Source of the DNA: Rhea pennata
Lineage: Eukaryota > Chordata > Aves > Rheiformes > Rheidae
Direction of reading: 5' to 3'
Length of the DNA stretch: 64,000 bases
Assembly (NCBI RefSeq): GCF_028389875.1
Contig: NC_084677.1
Location: 11,388,017-11,452,016 of the forward strand
Under the pieces are notes generated by a model. It did no database searches and was not told the origin of the DNA. It saw only the letters and a list, made by a program, of their open reading frames with translations. Below, in pieces: positions 12,342-24,200 of this stretch. Numbering within the stretch: position 1 is the first letter of the stretch; each line of letters starts with the position of its first letter. Position numbers and translations under genes: made by a program.

Positions 12342-12360
12342 GTTACTCTTTTTGACACAT

Positions 12361-14440
12361 TTTTCAATAGTTCTGGTTTTCTTTTTGGTCTTGCTTTTTT
12401 TTTTTTATTTGCCAAGGTTAAATCCTGGTATCGCAAGCTCCCAGAAATCTTCTGTATTGCTTTTATTTTTCCATCTCTGATTTCATGTACTTTCAGCAGT
12501 CAGAGCTAAAGTGAGAGGAAATAGCTACATGTATACCAAGAAAATATTTTCCTCAAGAAAACTAATGCATGCAGTTAGATCTGCAGTGCTGGTAAAGTAA
12601 TACAGGATACAATGTAAGGACTGAAGTGCTCACTTGCAGGACTGTTAGAGGCCCTTTATGCCTCCAGTCTTTGCCTAGACATGAGGAAAACAAATAGCAA
12701 ATATTTGGCTTGGATGATTAGAGCTGGGAGAGTTCTTGTAATGAGTACAATATCTAATTATATACTGTCTTCTTTGTGTGTATATTCCTTCTTCTGTACA
12801 AGAACAAACTATTCTGGTACTAGCCCTTTTAAATTATTACAACTGGAACCCTTATTGTTGCTTTTTTATTGCTTTAATTAAACAGGTATCATTTATTTTA
12901 CCTGTATAGTTTGAACAGTATGAGATTGTTCTATAGCAGAGACACTTTGCAGTAATGGAATCTCCTAACACAAAAGCCCCAGTTGGGCTCTCTTAAGCCA
13001 GATTCACTCCAGTATCACTAAGATTAAAAAAAAAAAAACAGTGAAGTCTGGCACTGCAAGTCTTTCCTTTAGCTATAGCTGATGTACCAAGAGTTGGAGC
13101 CTTTGGCAAATGGACCAAAGGAAGTAGCAGATACCATCCTTCAGAATCATGAACATGGTGGACACACATTTAAGTGAAAAGTATAAATAAGAATATCACC
13201 TATTTCTTAATTATGGCTCTGCGAGTCTGATACGAATTTTGCTTTTTTTTTTTCCTCTCATAGGTGTAATTCCACTTCTGTGAGTAGAGTAACTCCTGAC
13301 AGACAGAGGTATAATGTAGGTCATAATGTAGGTGGGCCAAATCAGAACTTCTCATCTGAATTTTAGAAGGGAGGGTTACACCTGAATCTCTGATTGAACT
13401 CTAAGCTGGTGCTTCTGGGGGCGAGTCAGCCTGTTTTCTTGTTGAATGCTCAGGGGTGTCTCATGTGCCTCCCACTGCTGGAGACTGAACATTTTGTGGA
13501 ACAGGCTCACAGGGGTACTCACCCATCAGACCTTCCCCGGTCCTTGGTCTGAATGTGATCAAAGTATAGGTGGCTCTTCTCTGCTTCTGTCCTGCATCAG
13601 GAAAGCAGTATAGTTATGCAAGTAGCTTGCACTGTTTGACTTTTCCAGTAAGTTCACTTTTTTTGGGGGGGGAGGGAGGGGTTAAAGTCCCATAATGACC
13701 ATCTTGCCTCATGCCAGCTAAATTAGCAAGCTGGTGACCTAGCTGCGAGCCTAGAGGGAAGATCTGCTATTACCACCTTGAAGTGTCACAAATGGCTGAT
13801 GTGAATATTCTTGAGTACATGGATTTGTACTGAGGGTGTGAAAACGCAGCAAGAAGGGGATCCCGTTCACACTTGTGTGTGTGCTATCATTCCTGAACAA
13901 AGTATCTCAGCAGATGCAAACCTGCAGTGTCCCGGAGCAGAGCCATCTCTCCCGCTGCCCGAGGCCCCGGAGAGGAGAGCAGGGGCTGGGGGACGGCTCA
14001 GAGGCTCCAGTGTTTGGGGGACGCACTGGGGGAGATGAACGGACTGAGGCTCCAGCAGGTTTATTCTCTGTATCCCATTTAAATGGACTGCCATAATTAC
14101 AGCATTAATGCAGCCTGATTTAAGATTTTGTGGCCCTACTTCAGGCTGGAATTCTTTCCCAGATGCAGTTCTTCAGCTCTAACAAAGAAGCAAGAATAGC
14201 ATCGTTTTCCAAGAAATCTCACCTGACCTCCAGGCAAAATGCATGCAGAGGCTCCCGAAGGCACCTTCGCAAGGTACTAGGTCAACGAGGAGGTGTTCCT
14301 ACCCTTTCTGCAGAAGGCTGTGTTGGTGTAACACTACAGGCTCTGCCAGTCTGGTCTCTGTTGCAGCACAGCAGATGAAAAGGAAAAATCATAAAAGTCT
14401 AAGTTTGCACTTTTCAAATGAAGAAAGCTTGGGCTTTGAG
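12361..14440. other. Intergenic region EEF2K to tRNA-Leu
   Basis: No conserved coding segment, RNA gene or recognisable transposon was found. It includes A/T homopolymers (12399-12409, 13026-13038, 13241-13252) and a G-rich run near 13663-13680. Its right end rises in GC. Confidence 0.6.
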
Positions 14441-14980
14441 TCAGGAAAAAAAATGTATAATTTTTGTATTCAGTGTGCAGGTGGAGCCTTGCCCCCGGCA
14501 GACCCATTCCCCTGAATTCAAAGGCTGGATGAGCCTGGTGCCGCTGCACGGTGCGGGAGCAGGGGGAGGGGAGCGGCGCTGCGCCGGGGGTGTCTCGGGG
14601 CCTTGCACTGTGGTATCCCCGTGGCAGCTCACCAGGGCGCAGGCAGGCTGCGCTGGGAGCAGCCCTGCCACGCGGCCCGGCCGTGTCTCAGCTCGCCCGC
14701 AGAGCTTCCCGCCAAGCCGCGCGGCTCGTCCGCGGCCGCAGGTGCCTCTGCTGCTCCCTGGGCTTCTGTAACTGCTCTCTGCACTGCTGCACCCGTGGCT
14801 TCGGTGCAGGAATGCGACACAAGCTCTGCTGTTTGTGGCGTGCAAATAGTAGGTAATGAGAGCGGCTGCTGGGACCAGTTCGTGGAAATGTGGAGGCTGC
14901 TCAAGTGGGAAAAAAAAAGGCCGAAAAAGACAGGGCTGATGCTGCAGTAAATCCTGTGCAGAAAACAGCCCCTGCGTGGC
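14441..14980. other. GC-rich shoulder upstream of tRNA-Leu
   Basis: GC content and CpG frequency rise from about 14490. Overlapping open frames here in several frames are a composition effect. No gene is supported. Confidence 0.5.
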
Positions 14981-15062
14981 GGTAGCGTGGCCGAGCGGTC
15001 TAAGGCGCTGGATTAAGGCTCCAGTCTCTTCGGGGGCGTGGGTTCGAATCCCACCGCTGCCA
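14981..15062 (+). tRNA. tRNA-Leu, anticodon AAG
   Basis: An intact 82-base type II tRNA. The acceptor stem GGTAGCG (14981-14987) pairs with CGCTGCC (15055-15061), and the discriminator is A15062. The anticodon stem CTGGA/TCCAG (15008-15012, 15020-15024) encloses loop TTAAGGC with anticodon AAG at 15015-15017 (I34 after editing; reads CUU/CUC). The long variable arm GTCTC-TTCG-GGGGC still pairs, with a T-G wobble where I recall T-A in human. The internal A box TGGCCGAGCGGT is at 14988-14999 and the B box GGTTCGAATCC at 15041-15051. There is no intron. A clean T9 terminator follows. The gene sits about 100 bp upstream of the POLR3E promoter on the same strand. Confidence 0.97.
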
Positions 15063-15070
15063 GCGGCTTC

Positions 15071-15079
15071 TTTTTTTTT
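15071..15079 (+). terminator. Pol III terminator of tRNA-Leu
   Basis: A run of nine T starting 9 bases after the mature tRNA 3' end, which is strong termination for RNA polymerase III. Confidence 0.9.
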
Positions 15080-15297
15080 CCCTTCTGCGGGGCTCCGCCG
15101 CGGCCGCAGCGCCCCCCGGCGGGCGCGCCGCTGCCGAGGCATTGTGGGTAGGAGGAGGACCGCGTCCCCCACGTGCCAGCCGCAGCGACGCCAACATGGC
15201 CGCCGCCTGAGCGCCGCCCGCCCGCCCGCCCGCCGCGCCGCGCCGCGCCCGCCGCCGGGAGCCGGCGGCCCTGCTGCCCGCGCCGGCCCTCCGCCAG
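15080..15297 (+). promoter_or_regulatory. POLR3E: POLR3E core promoter and non-coding exon 1
   Basis: TATA-less CpG-island promoter. GCATTGTGGGTAGG (15139-15152) is, on the other strand, a match to the ZNF143/STAF site (CTACCCACAATGC). CACGTG at 15170-15175 is a canonical MYC/MAX/USF E-box. CCAACATGGCCGCCGCC (15191-15207) resembles a YY1 site, which often lies just downstream of the start site. Transcription probably starts between these elements, about 15160-15195. Exon 1 then ends at 15297 before GTAGGC. The sites are motif matches only and the start site is inferred. Confidence 0.65.
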
Positions 15298-18200
15298 GTA
15301 GGCGGCCGCGGCGCCTCTCTTGCCTCCTCCCGGCGCCCGCGGGCGGCGGGGGGCCCTGGGAGGGGGCCGCGGCCTGGCCCGGGGTGGGCTCTGCCTCCCG
15401 GGAACGAGCCTCTCTGCGGGCGCCGCGCGCCCCGGGGGGCGGAGGCGCCGGTCGGGCGGGAGCCGCGGCCCTTCCCCGCGCGGCGTCGGGGCAGGGGGCT
15501 CGCGGCTGTGCGAGGAGGGCGGCGCCGCGGCGCGGCGCGGCCCGCTCGGCGGCGCCGGCTGCTGCTCGCCGCAGGGCAGCGGCGCGGGCGGGCGCGTTGC
15601 CGCAGCGCGGGGCGCCGCGGGGGCGCCGCCGGGCGAGGCTCGGCGCCGGCAGAGCGAGCAGCAGCCGACGCGGGCAGTTGGGTCGGAGCCGTGATTGCCG
15701 TGAGCGCTGGCGAGGCGCCTCGGCGCTTCGTGGCAGCGGCTGTTCTGCCGTGGCGCCGGGCCGGGCCGGGCCGGGCCGAGGGACCCTGGGCGCCCGCGCG
15801 GGCGGCGGGGGAGATGCGGCCGGTTCGGACGCGCCGCGCCGCCTCGTCGCCGGCGCCGCCGCTGCTGTAAGGCGCTGACAGGGCGGCAGCTCCTGCGCTG
15901 CATCGCTCTGTCGCAGGAGGAGTTTCGGGTTTCCGTGCTGCCGCTTCGGGGGAGCCGTCAGTACCGTCGGGTCTGGGTGTTAATGAAATGTCGGCGCGTT
16001 TCTTGCAGGTCTGGCCAAAGCCTGTTCGTGCCGGGTGGCATCCAGAGCTGCGGCCTTTCTGTTCACGGTTGTTTTAAAGTTTTCAGTAATAAAAACGGTA
16101 GAGCTAGCACCCAAATACCCTTCCAGGTTCAAGTTAGAGACAGGATTCTGCTTCATCATTGCCTCTTTTCCCTGTGCTTTGGACACAAAAATATTTTTTT
16201 CTTCATTGATTCTAAGTTGGTGACATTATAGGCAGCTAATGAGCACTTTCATTATGCCCTAGAGTTCATCACCTCTCAGAAAAAATGAGATTTATCTCTT
16301 GCCTTCCTGCAAGATTTCTGAAGTTTAATGATATGTATTAATAGTTTTCATTAACGTTGATTTACACCAGGAAAGTCCCTTTAAAAGGAAAAAAGTATCT
16401 ACATAAAAGGATAATTTTAAACAAATACTTAGGTGACCATGCCTGATGCTTGGTAGTGTTTAGTTCCATGCTATTATTCTTCTGGTGTTTGTTTCTACAT
16501 TCCTTATATGTAAGAGGAGAAGGCTCTAAGTAGACCGTAGACGTGAATTGTATCTGCACATTTTCAGTGGAAGCTTGTCTGATTCAGGGTAGCATCCTTC
16601 AAATAGCATGAGTGTTATAGATTGTTCAGGGACACATGACTTCCTATTCAGTAGTTATTTTTCCTAGGGTCAGTAGTTATTTTTATCCTTAAAGGAATAA
16701 GAAAAAATTTAATCTTTATAATCAGACATTTTGTTTAACCACTGGCAGCTGGATTCTGAAAGAGATTTCATGTAAAATTACATAAGCAGCCTGAGATGAG
16801 AGATCAGAAATCAAGTCCTTCATGTTAATTTTTTTTCTCTCTATCACCCCCGCCCTGCTCCCCCCCTCCCCCCCCCCCCAGCCCAGGGAGTCTTAATTTC
16901 TCTTCCACAGAGTGGAATAACTTCCTCAGGAGAGGAGACCAGGATTTCACACACTTGGTGCTCAGAAAAGGCAGGGAAATAGGGGGGTTATTTCCCCTCT
17001 GGGGGCAGGGGGGTGAACCCAGGCCTCCCCCCTGCTGAGCATTACCCCATGTGGTCACGCGTCTCAGGCACCCTCCCAGCCTGGGCTCTCTCTGAGTGGA
17101 AACGGCAGTTGCTGCATTTTTTTGCAGAGCCCCATGCTGTGTACAAGGCTGGCTTTAAGTGAACCTGCTGTGTCAGGCCATGCAAGAGACATGAGTAGGG
17201 GAAAGCAAAATTGGAGCTGACAAATCTCATTTCTTTAAAATAATATATGCATGTTTGTATTTCTGGGAAGAACTGAGTGTCTAATAGCAGGAGACTCCTA
17301 GTTACTCGCTCTGATGTTGCATACTCACAGTTGTGCCGAAACAGCCCTAGCCTGGTAGTTAACTGAAGATACAGGCTTTTCACGACGAAGATTTTCTGTT
17401 TCTATGACATAATTCCCAAATATGAATGTCAGATATTAACTAGCAAAATTTCAGACATGGCTGTATGGTGGGAAGAATCAGGGATGCACCGGTGCGTGAT
17501 GAGATGGCAAGTTCCAGTCCTGTACTAGGAAGAGTGCTTTTTTGGTACTGAGGAATTCACCTGCAAGTGAAAAATGAGGAGTCATATTTCTAGCCAGGTT
17601 GGCATAGACAGTATATGAACCAGAGGTAGTGTCTGAATGGAGATTTGCTTGTGTAGTGGTGTTAACAACACTTGTATCCAAAATGCCTATCCAACTTCTC
17701 TGAAAGGTTTCTTAGACATCCGTGTGTCTCTTAATGTGATGTTTTGAGAAGGCTGCCTGTCTATTGAAGTGTATTGAGCATTTTAAATTGGGCAATGGAC
17801 TTTGCATTTAAAACAAATTATTGATAGATGATAGCTTCTCTTTCTTCTCTTGCAAGCTTTGAATTGCCGGCTGATCTTGGGCTCTGCCTCTTTCTCTTTT
17901 CTTCCTCCGTAGGAGGTCCAGCAAATAAACAAGCTGGCATCAGGGAGCAGAAGATGGTGAGGAAGAGTTCCTGAACATAGATCTTATTTTTTTGCCCGAT
18001 CTTTGGTGTTAAAGCTTTTCTCAGTCAGTTTGTAGGAGGTATATTTTTTTATGCTTATCTTGACCAGCAGTGGCTGGTTAATGGTGTTTTAAAGGATCTG
18101 AAGTAATTAACATTTTTGCAGTGTCATCATTTGTAAATCCATCTCTGTTAGATTTCAGCAGGAGAAACAATTGTTGCTTTAGCTGAGGGACCTGCTTTTA

Positions 18201-21200
18201 CCTAAAGGTTTGAATCAGGCATGATATTGCCTCCTGCACTGCGATTTGAACAGGATAATTCTTTGGTACAGAGCACCTAGTCCTCAGCTTATACCAGAGT
18301 CTATTTTCTTTATACTGTGTAGAATAAACACTTTGCTAGTCTTTATGGTTTAAGCTTGCAAGATTGCCAGAAGAAGGAAGAAATTTTGCAGAGAGCAAAG
18401 TGAGGCAACTGGACTACTCTTCCAGGGTGCTGCCTGAGCATGACCTGGAGTCTGGCCCAGGCTGTTGCTTTTTGACACTGTTGAGGCACACCAGAACTTG
18501 CCCAGAGCTGTGGAGATGTCTCTGGGCCGAGGCTGCAGCCCATGTTGGCGTGGCCCTAACAGGGCGGCTGGTAAACCTTCATGTTAATAAGAGGTTGGAG
18601 GAGGCTCCAACATGTCAGTCCTTTCTCAGCTTTTCCTTGTTTAAATGGAAGCAGAAGTACTTTGTTATCTTGCAGGATAAGGATTTAGATGAAATTGCTT
18701 GCAGGCTATTTTGTTTCTGCCTCCACTTTGAGCAGTCCAGGAGTTCTTGTTTTGACTAGTTTTGCTTTGCTTCTGAGGAGCTTGGATTATTTCCATGCAA
18801 CTGAGTGCAATATTGAGGTCAGAGTTATGAAGTAAGATCTGCTGTTCTGTTGATTGTGAAGGTCTCCATGGGTGTCCAAGAAGTGCATTTTGGAGCTCTC
18901 ATTTAGAAATAGAGTCTGAAGAGTGGTAGGCCCATTCTCAGCCAGCAGACAAGACTGCAACACATCATGTGAATGAAATCCAGAAGAGCACGTTTACAGA
19001 AGGGGATTTTGACTGGTCCCAAAGAACAGGCTTTTTCCTTCCCTCTGCTCTTTAGCTGGAAGCTCTTTCTATTGCCTACTTTCAAGGAAATTTTTTTTTC
19101 TGGGAAGTGAAACCAGTGAACTATATAGGACTGTCGTTAGTGACAGTGATGGGTGCTGTGGCTATTTCAGAGCTTGCACTGACCGGTACAATGTGTATAA
19201 GCTGGCTGGAAAACGAGCTGCTACGAATATGTAATAGTTATGCAGCATATGAAATATACACTTAATGCAAGTACATTACGTGCTCTGTAGAGCACTGATT
19301 TAGTGCTTTCTTACACAGCTGATAACTTTGACAAAAATTACAAGGACTTAATTATCTTTGAGATATCTACTTGTCTTTTATTTTTGGTTGCAGTTGGCCA
19401 AGAGATTGTGGAATATTGGGAATCTGATCATGCGAACCCATACATTTCTTCAAAAAACAGACTGAACAGGTTAGCACTGAAAGGAACCGAGTTAAATTGA
19501 GCAAATACTACATGTGGTACATGGCACAGATGTAGTGAGTCATAAGATATTTTTGTTTTCCTTCAGGTTGTGCCAAAGAAGAAGCCAAGAAAAAGCGTTT
19601 TCTATCCTAGCATGGCAAATGAAGAAGATGATCCAATTATACAAGAGGTAAAAGTGGACCAAGCCTATAGCTCGTGGTATCATATCTTGCTGGAAAAATA
19701 GCATGCATGGTGTCAGACTCAGCAGGGAGATGTGCTCAGGTTTTGCACCCTTTTTAATCTGTCTGCATTAGAAGAGGAACATGAGGGGGGAACTTGCTAG
19801 TACCACTGTGCCCTTTCATTGGCTCCATTCTTCATTTCTTACAGCTGAGAAAAAATAGAATGATTTTGAAGAATTATTTTCTGTTAAATTTAAGTTATGC
19901 ATTTTATGTAATATGAAGCTGCTGAGTATCTTTTTTGTTGACCCATTAAATTAAGTGAAGATAAGATGTTTTTGTGTCTTCTTCTAAAACAAGCAGTTGT
20001 GATATCGTTCTGGATGTCTTTAAAGGACTGTTATGTCCTAAAAAGTAGCCACAGTATCTTGCTCACTTTTTGTATAAATTCGCACGTAAGAGGTACAAGG
20101 ACAAGCTCACAAGGAGAAAAGCCATGAGAAGTGGGAATTGACAGGAGTGTTTCCAAAGGCAGCTAAAATGGCAGCTCCCATCTGTGATACTCATGAAACG
20201 TCTGCAGATTTCAGGTGCCAGTGGCAAAATGCTAACGCAAAGTCAGATTTTTGAATGTGTTTGTGTCTTGTCTACTTAAGAAAAATTTTATGACAAAATA
20301 TTTGGTAATGAAATTACCTTTCAGTCATACTGCCAAAGAGAGAAAACTGTGTTCTGCCGAACATTTTGATGACTTCAGTCCCTTAGGCAGATTTTTCTGT
20401 TTCATTGTTGTGTTTGCTGACTAGCTAGAGCCACTGTCCCCTGCCTCATCATAGTAAAACAAACAAACAAAAAAAAAACCTAACAAAAAATAAATTTCAT
20501 GTCAAAATCAGCAGAGAGGAAGCCTTCCTCAAGGGAGTCATGAACCTGTGCCTTATTATTAGGGTTCCTAATGAAGTGCTAAAATTGACAAAATTTGAGC
20601 CCTAGGGGTTTTACTTTTATCTGAGGTTTGATTGGTCATAGCTGTTTATATGATGAAAGTCGTTTGCTTTTTAGATTGACGTGTTCCTGGCCAGAAGTCT
20701 GCTGGAGAAGCTGTATCTGTTTCAGGTATTCAAGTTAACTTTTTGAAGGAAGTGTGTGTGTGAACATGTATATGTACATATGCACATAAGTGTATGTATA
20801 CGCATATATATATGTATATATGTGTGTGTATATATGTATGTGCATATATATACACACATATGTATACATATATTTTAGAAAATTATACATATATGTATGT
20901 ATGTATAAGAAAAAAAAATAAATAAATGCATAGAGCAGTAGCCTTTCTTGCGGCTTCAGCCTGCCAGGGTCTTGGGTACAGGCAAACCTGTTTGGGTCTC
21001 CCTCAGTAGAAACATTTAGTATTAAATTGTTGCCAAAAGAGAGGAGTGGCCATTCTGGGCACAGAGGTGTCATTAAATAACTCTCTCTTCCCTTTTAACA
21101 CCCTAGAGTAGTGCTGTTGGTAGGTCGTGCCTTTTTTTGTCATGGTTTGGGTAAATCTGCAGTCTCCTTTGACCATCTTCCATCATCACTGATTTCTGCC

Positions 21201-24200
21201 ACCTTTGCTTAAAAAAAAAAAAAAAAAAAAAAACTTCTAAGACTGGCTCTATTTAAGGCTGTGCAGTCAGTAGACTCAAGAATACCAAATTAGGCAGAGT
21301 AAAGAGAGAAATGCATGATTTGTTTATATTGAGATCTTTTCCATTGCAGAAGGGAGTATTGAAAAGACTTCTGGATTTTTAGATGATTATCACCACAAAT
21401 GTGTCTCTATGCCCAGTTGTTGAGTTCTGCAAGGCTGCTCTGGGAAGTTGGGTTCGGAATTCAAACCAGTGCAAGGCATCAGAAGAGCCCCCTTATGTTG
21501 TGAGGATAAAACTAATGAGCGATTAGAGGTAGAAGTATGTTAGGAAGCCAGAGGTCTGGTTTCCCATTCTGCCACCGAATCTCTCTGAACAATTTTATTC
21601 TCGTGTCTCACTTCCTCCATCAGCAAAATGGGAAGCCTTTTGAGACATTTGAATGAAATATTCATTATAAACTGGTGGTGCTCGCTAACAGACCTGCTGC
21701 CTCTGGTACAGGTGCTCAGCACAGCACCCGTTGGCAGAGTGTGGCTGGAGGCAGCCAGGTGTGCTGGCGTGGGCTGTGCAGCCTTGCCCCGAGAGACCAG
21801 CGGGCGCTCAGGGATGTGCAGTGCCTAGTGATGGGGGGCTCTGGGTGTTCTGGGGGAAATGGCAGCTCCCAGCAGACTGCTGCTGCTATAGCTGGAAGAT
21901 TTCATTTTGTTTCCACCCTTCCCCTCCTCAGCATTCCCAAACTGTCCAGATAAAGAGGACCCTGGGACTAAAACTGGGTCTTGTGTCTTGGCTGGCTACA
22001 TGTGGAACATGTCCTGTGGGCTAACACTGCTGACGTAAACCTACAAATATTTTATTTTTGAGTAATAAATCTCCAGAGAGTTGATACCGAGGAATGGGAT
22101 TTTAATTGCTTTCAACACAACATGATGCCCTGACTGCTGGACTAATGTGTGGTACATTTTCCTGTGTGGTACATTTTCCGGTTTTATAGGTTATTGTGAC
22201 TGACTTCAGGCAGGAAGTGAGGAGGAGGCTGTAGTGAGAAGAGCAGAGGACTGTGGGGAAAGCAGTAGTTTTTCTAGGCCATTCTCATAAATCCATTAAC
22301 AGCTCAGAAGAACTGTCACTCATTTATTTTCTTGATACTTGTATCCCTCTGGAAAGTGGGTCTACATGCGAGGAGAAAAGTAAAGTTGAGTTAATTTCTG
22401 TGAAGTGCTTGATTTTTAAATTAAAAGGTTTTATCAAATGTATTTGTTTTCCAGTATCCAATTCGTCCGGCTTCTATGACATACGATGATGTGACACATT
22501 TATCAGCAAAAATAAAACCAAAGCAACAAAAGGTTGGTTATCATTGAAGTCCAGTCCATAGAAGTTGTTTTGTGCTGTGCAGAATGTACTTCAGAAAAAC
22601 ACTTTGTGCTATTTAGCTGTTCCAACTGTGCAGCTGCTTGTAGGATATCTCTCTGCTTGGAGGTATGAGGGAGTCTTTTATTGTATTTGCGAAGCAGAAT
22701 TGACAGGAAAGTTTCCTCTAGAGAGGAGCCTGATTTATAAAGAAAGGGATTAGAGCCATGATGGAAAATCCACTCTCTTGATATAAAATAAAATCATTCA
22801 GAGAACCATAGTTACAGATGCTAATTTAGTCTGCAGGCGCTTGTGCTAATAAATCTTGATAGACAAGGCCATTACAATAGGGCCTGAGGAGGGTTGAGCT
22901 TTGGAGGTAAACTGTCTTTCAGTGGCTGCATGGGTCATGATTCATCTGCCTTTCCTGGCTATGGATCAAACAGTCCTTTTAAAATCAGTGAGGAATAGGT
23001 AGTGGAAGTATAACCAAACCCAGAATGTTTGTACTTGCTTACAGATGTATTCCAAAACCGTGTGTGTGATTTGAAGATGCCTTATCATGTAGAAGTCATA
23101 GAAATCTATTTCTGTGATACAAGGATTATGCTATGGGAGATCATTAAGGAAAGCACATGTGTGAACTTTGGAATTAGGATGGCTATTGTGTTAGGGAAGT
23201 CTTCTATAAAAATTAGCAAACATTTGTATTCTAAACCTTGTGCAGACCTGGGATCTGCCATCTCAGGCAGGGACTTGTGACTCTCTAGTTCAATTTGCAA
23301 GTAATATTAAAGGAAAAAAGTAAGGTGACAGCTGTGATGTATGAATTTAAGTGCTTTCTTACACCTTGGGGAAAAATGATTATATTGTTACAGTATATAA
23401 AGAGAGAGGCTGTGCAGGAAAACAGATTTTTGAATGTCTAAACTTAAAAATTGACAAGGAAAAAAAATCTGCTTGTAACTAGAAGTTTGGGGATTGGTTC
23501 TGTGCTAGGATCAGTACAAATCGGGAATAACTACTGAAGTCAATGGGAAGTGCTGCAGTCAGTTGCACTTACCAGCAATTGTGCTCTTTGCCTATGAGCA
23601 GAAGATAGTTACTTTGTACCATGGGATACCCACGAGCCATAAGCTTGAGTGGTTCAGAATGAACCCTCAGTGTTGTGCAAGCTTGAAGAGTATTATTTGT
23701 GCATTTGACCTCTTGATGAGTAAACTAGAGTGATAACTTAGTGGAAGATAATTTAACAAAGTGAAGGGTATTTTTCAGGGCTGCTTAAAGGAATCTTGTT
23801 TCTCTGCTCCTGCTCATTTACACAGGAGATTATTTATCCCTTCCTTGTTGTTAAAGTGCCCCCATCCTACAAAAACCCACATGGATGCTTGACTTCATGA
23901 ATGAGATTTGACCTATGGATTTGAGTGACGTTGCTTATTTATTTAAATTTACTGTAAACCTGTGGAAATGTTAACGAGTGTGGGACTGAAGTTCAACTGA
24001 TATGTGTTTGGGATTCTGCTATTATAATTGTGTGTATTTCCTTTCTTATTATTTAGGTTGAACTGGAAATGGCCATTGATACTTTGAATCCTAACTATTG
24101 TCGCAGCAAAGGAGAACAGATTGCTCTCAATGTAGATGGCACCTGTACAGATGAAACAAGTACTTATTCCTCGTAGGTGTCCTCTTAGTCTTCATTTCTT

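Larger units (their letters stand above)
9726..12360 (+). other. EEF2K: EEF2K 3' UTR
   Basis: AT-rich non-coding sequence after the EEF2K stop, with many ATTTA-type pentamers, consistent with a long 3' UTR. Candidate poly(A) signals AATAAA lie at 10273, 12136 and 12336. The last two are followed by T-rich sequence, so the transcript probably ends near 12.16 or 12.36 kb. The end point is inferred. Confidence 0.6.
15080..15900. other. POLR3E: CpG island over POLR3E promoter and exon 1
   Basis: Dense CpG and GC from the tRNA terminator into intron 1, including GGGCC pentamer repeats near 15757-15777. It is typical of a constitutive promoter. It gives rise to long but meaningless open frames on both strands. 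Confidence 0.85.

Noticed and set aside
14976-15903. Open frames of about 300 codons on both strands
   Set aside because: Both lie in the CpG island over the tRNA and POLR3E promoter. The products are Ala/Arg/Gly/Pro-rich, run straight through the tRNA gene and have no homology.
15298-19566. An avian counterpart of the Pol III-transcribed antisense MIR reported in mouse Polr3e
   Set aside because: I looked for A and B box pairs on the minus strand in the first introns and saw none convincing. A profile search would be needed to exclude a degraded copy.
20735-21073. Reverse frame rich in Tyr, His, Ile and Thr
   Set aside because: Translation of a TG/TA microsatellite inside a POLR3E intron.
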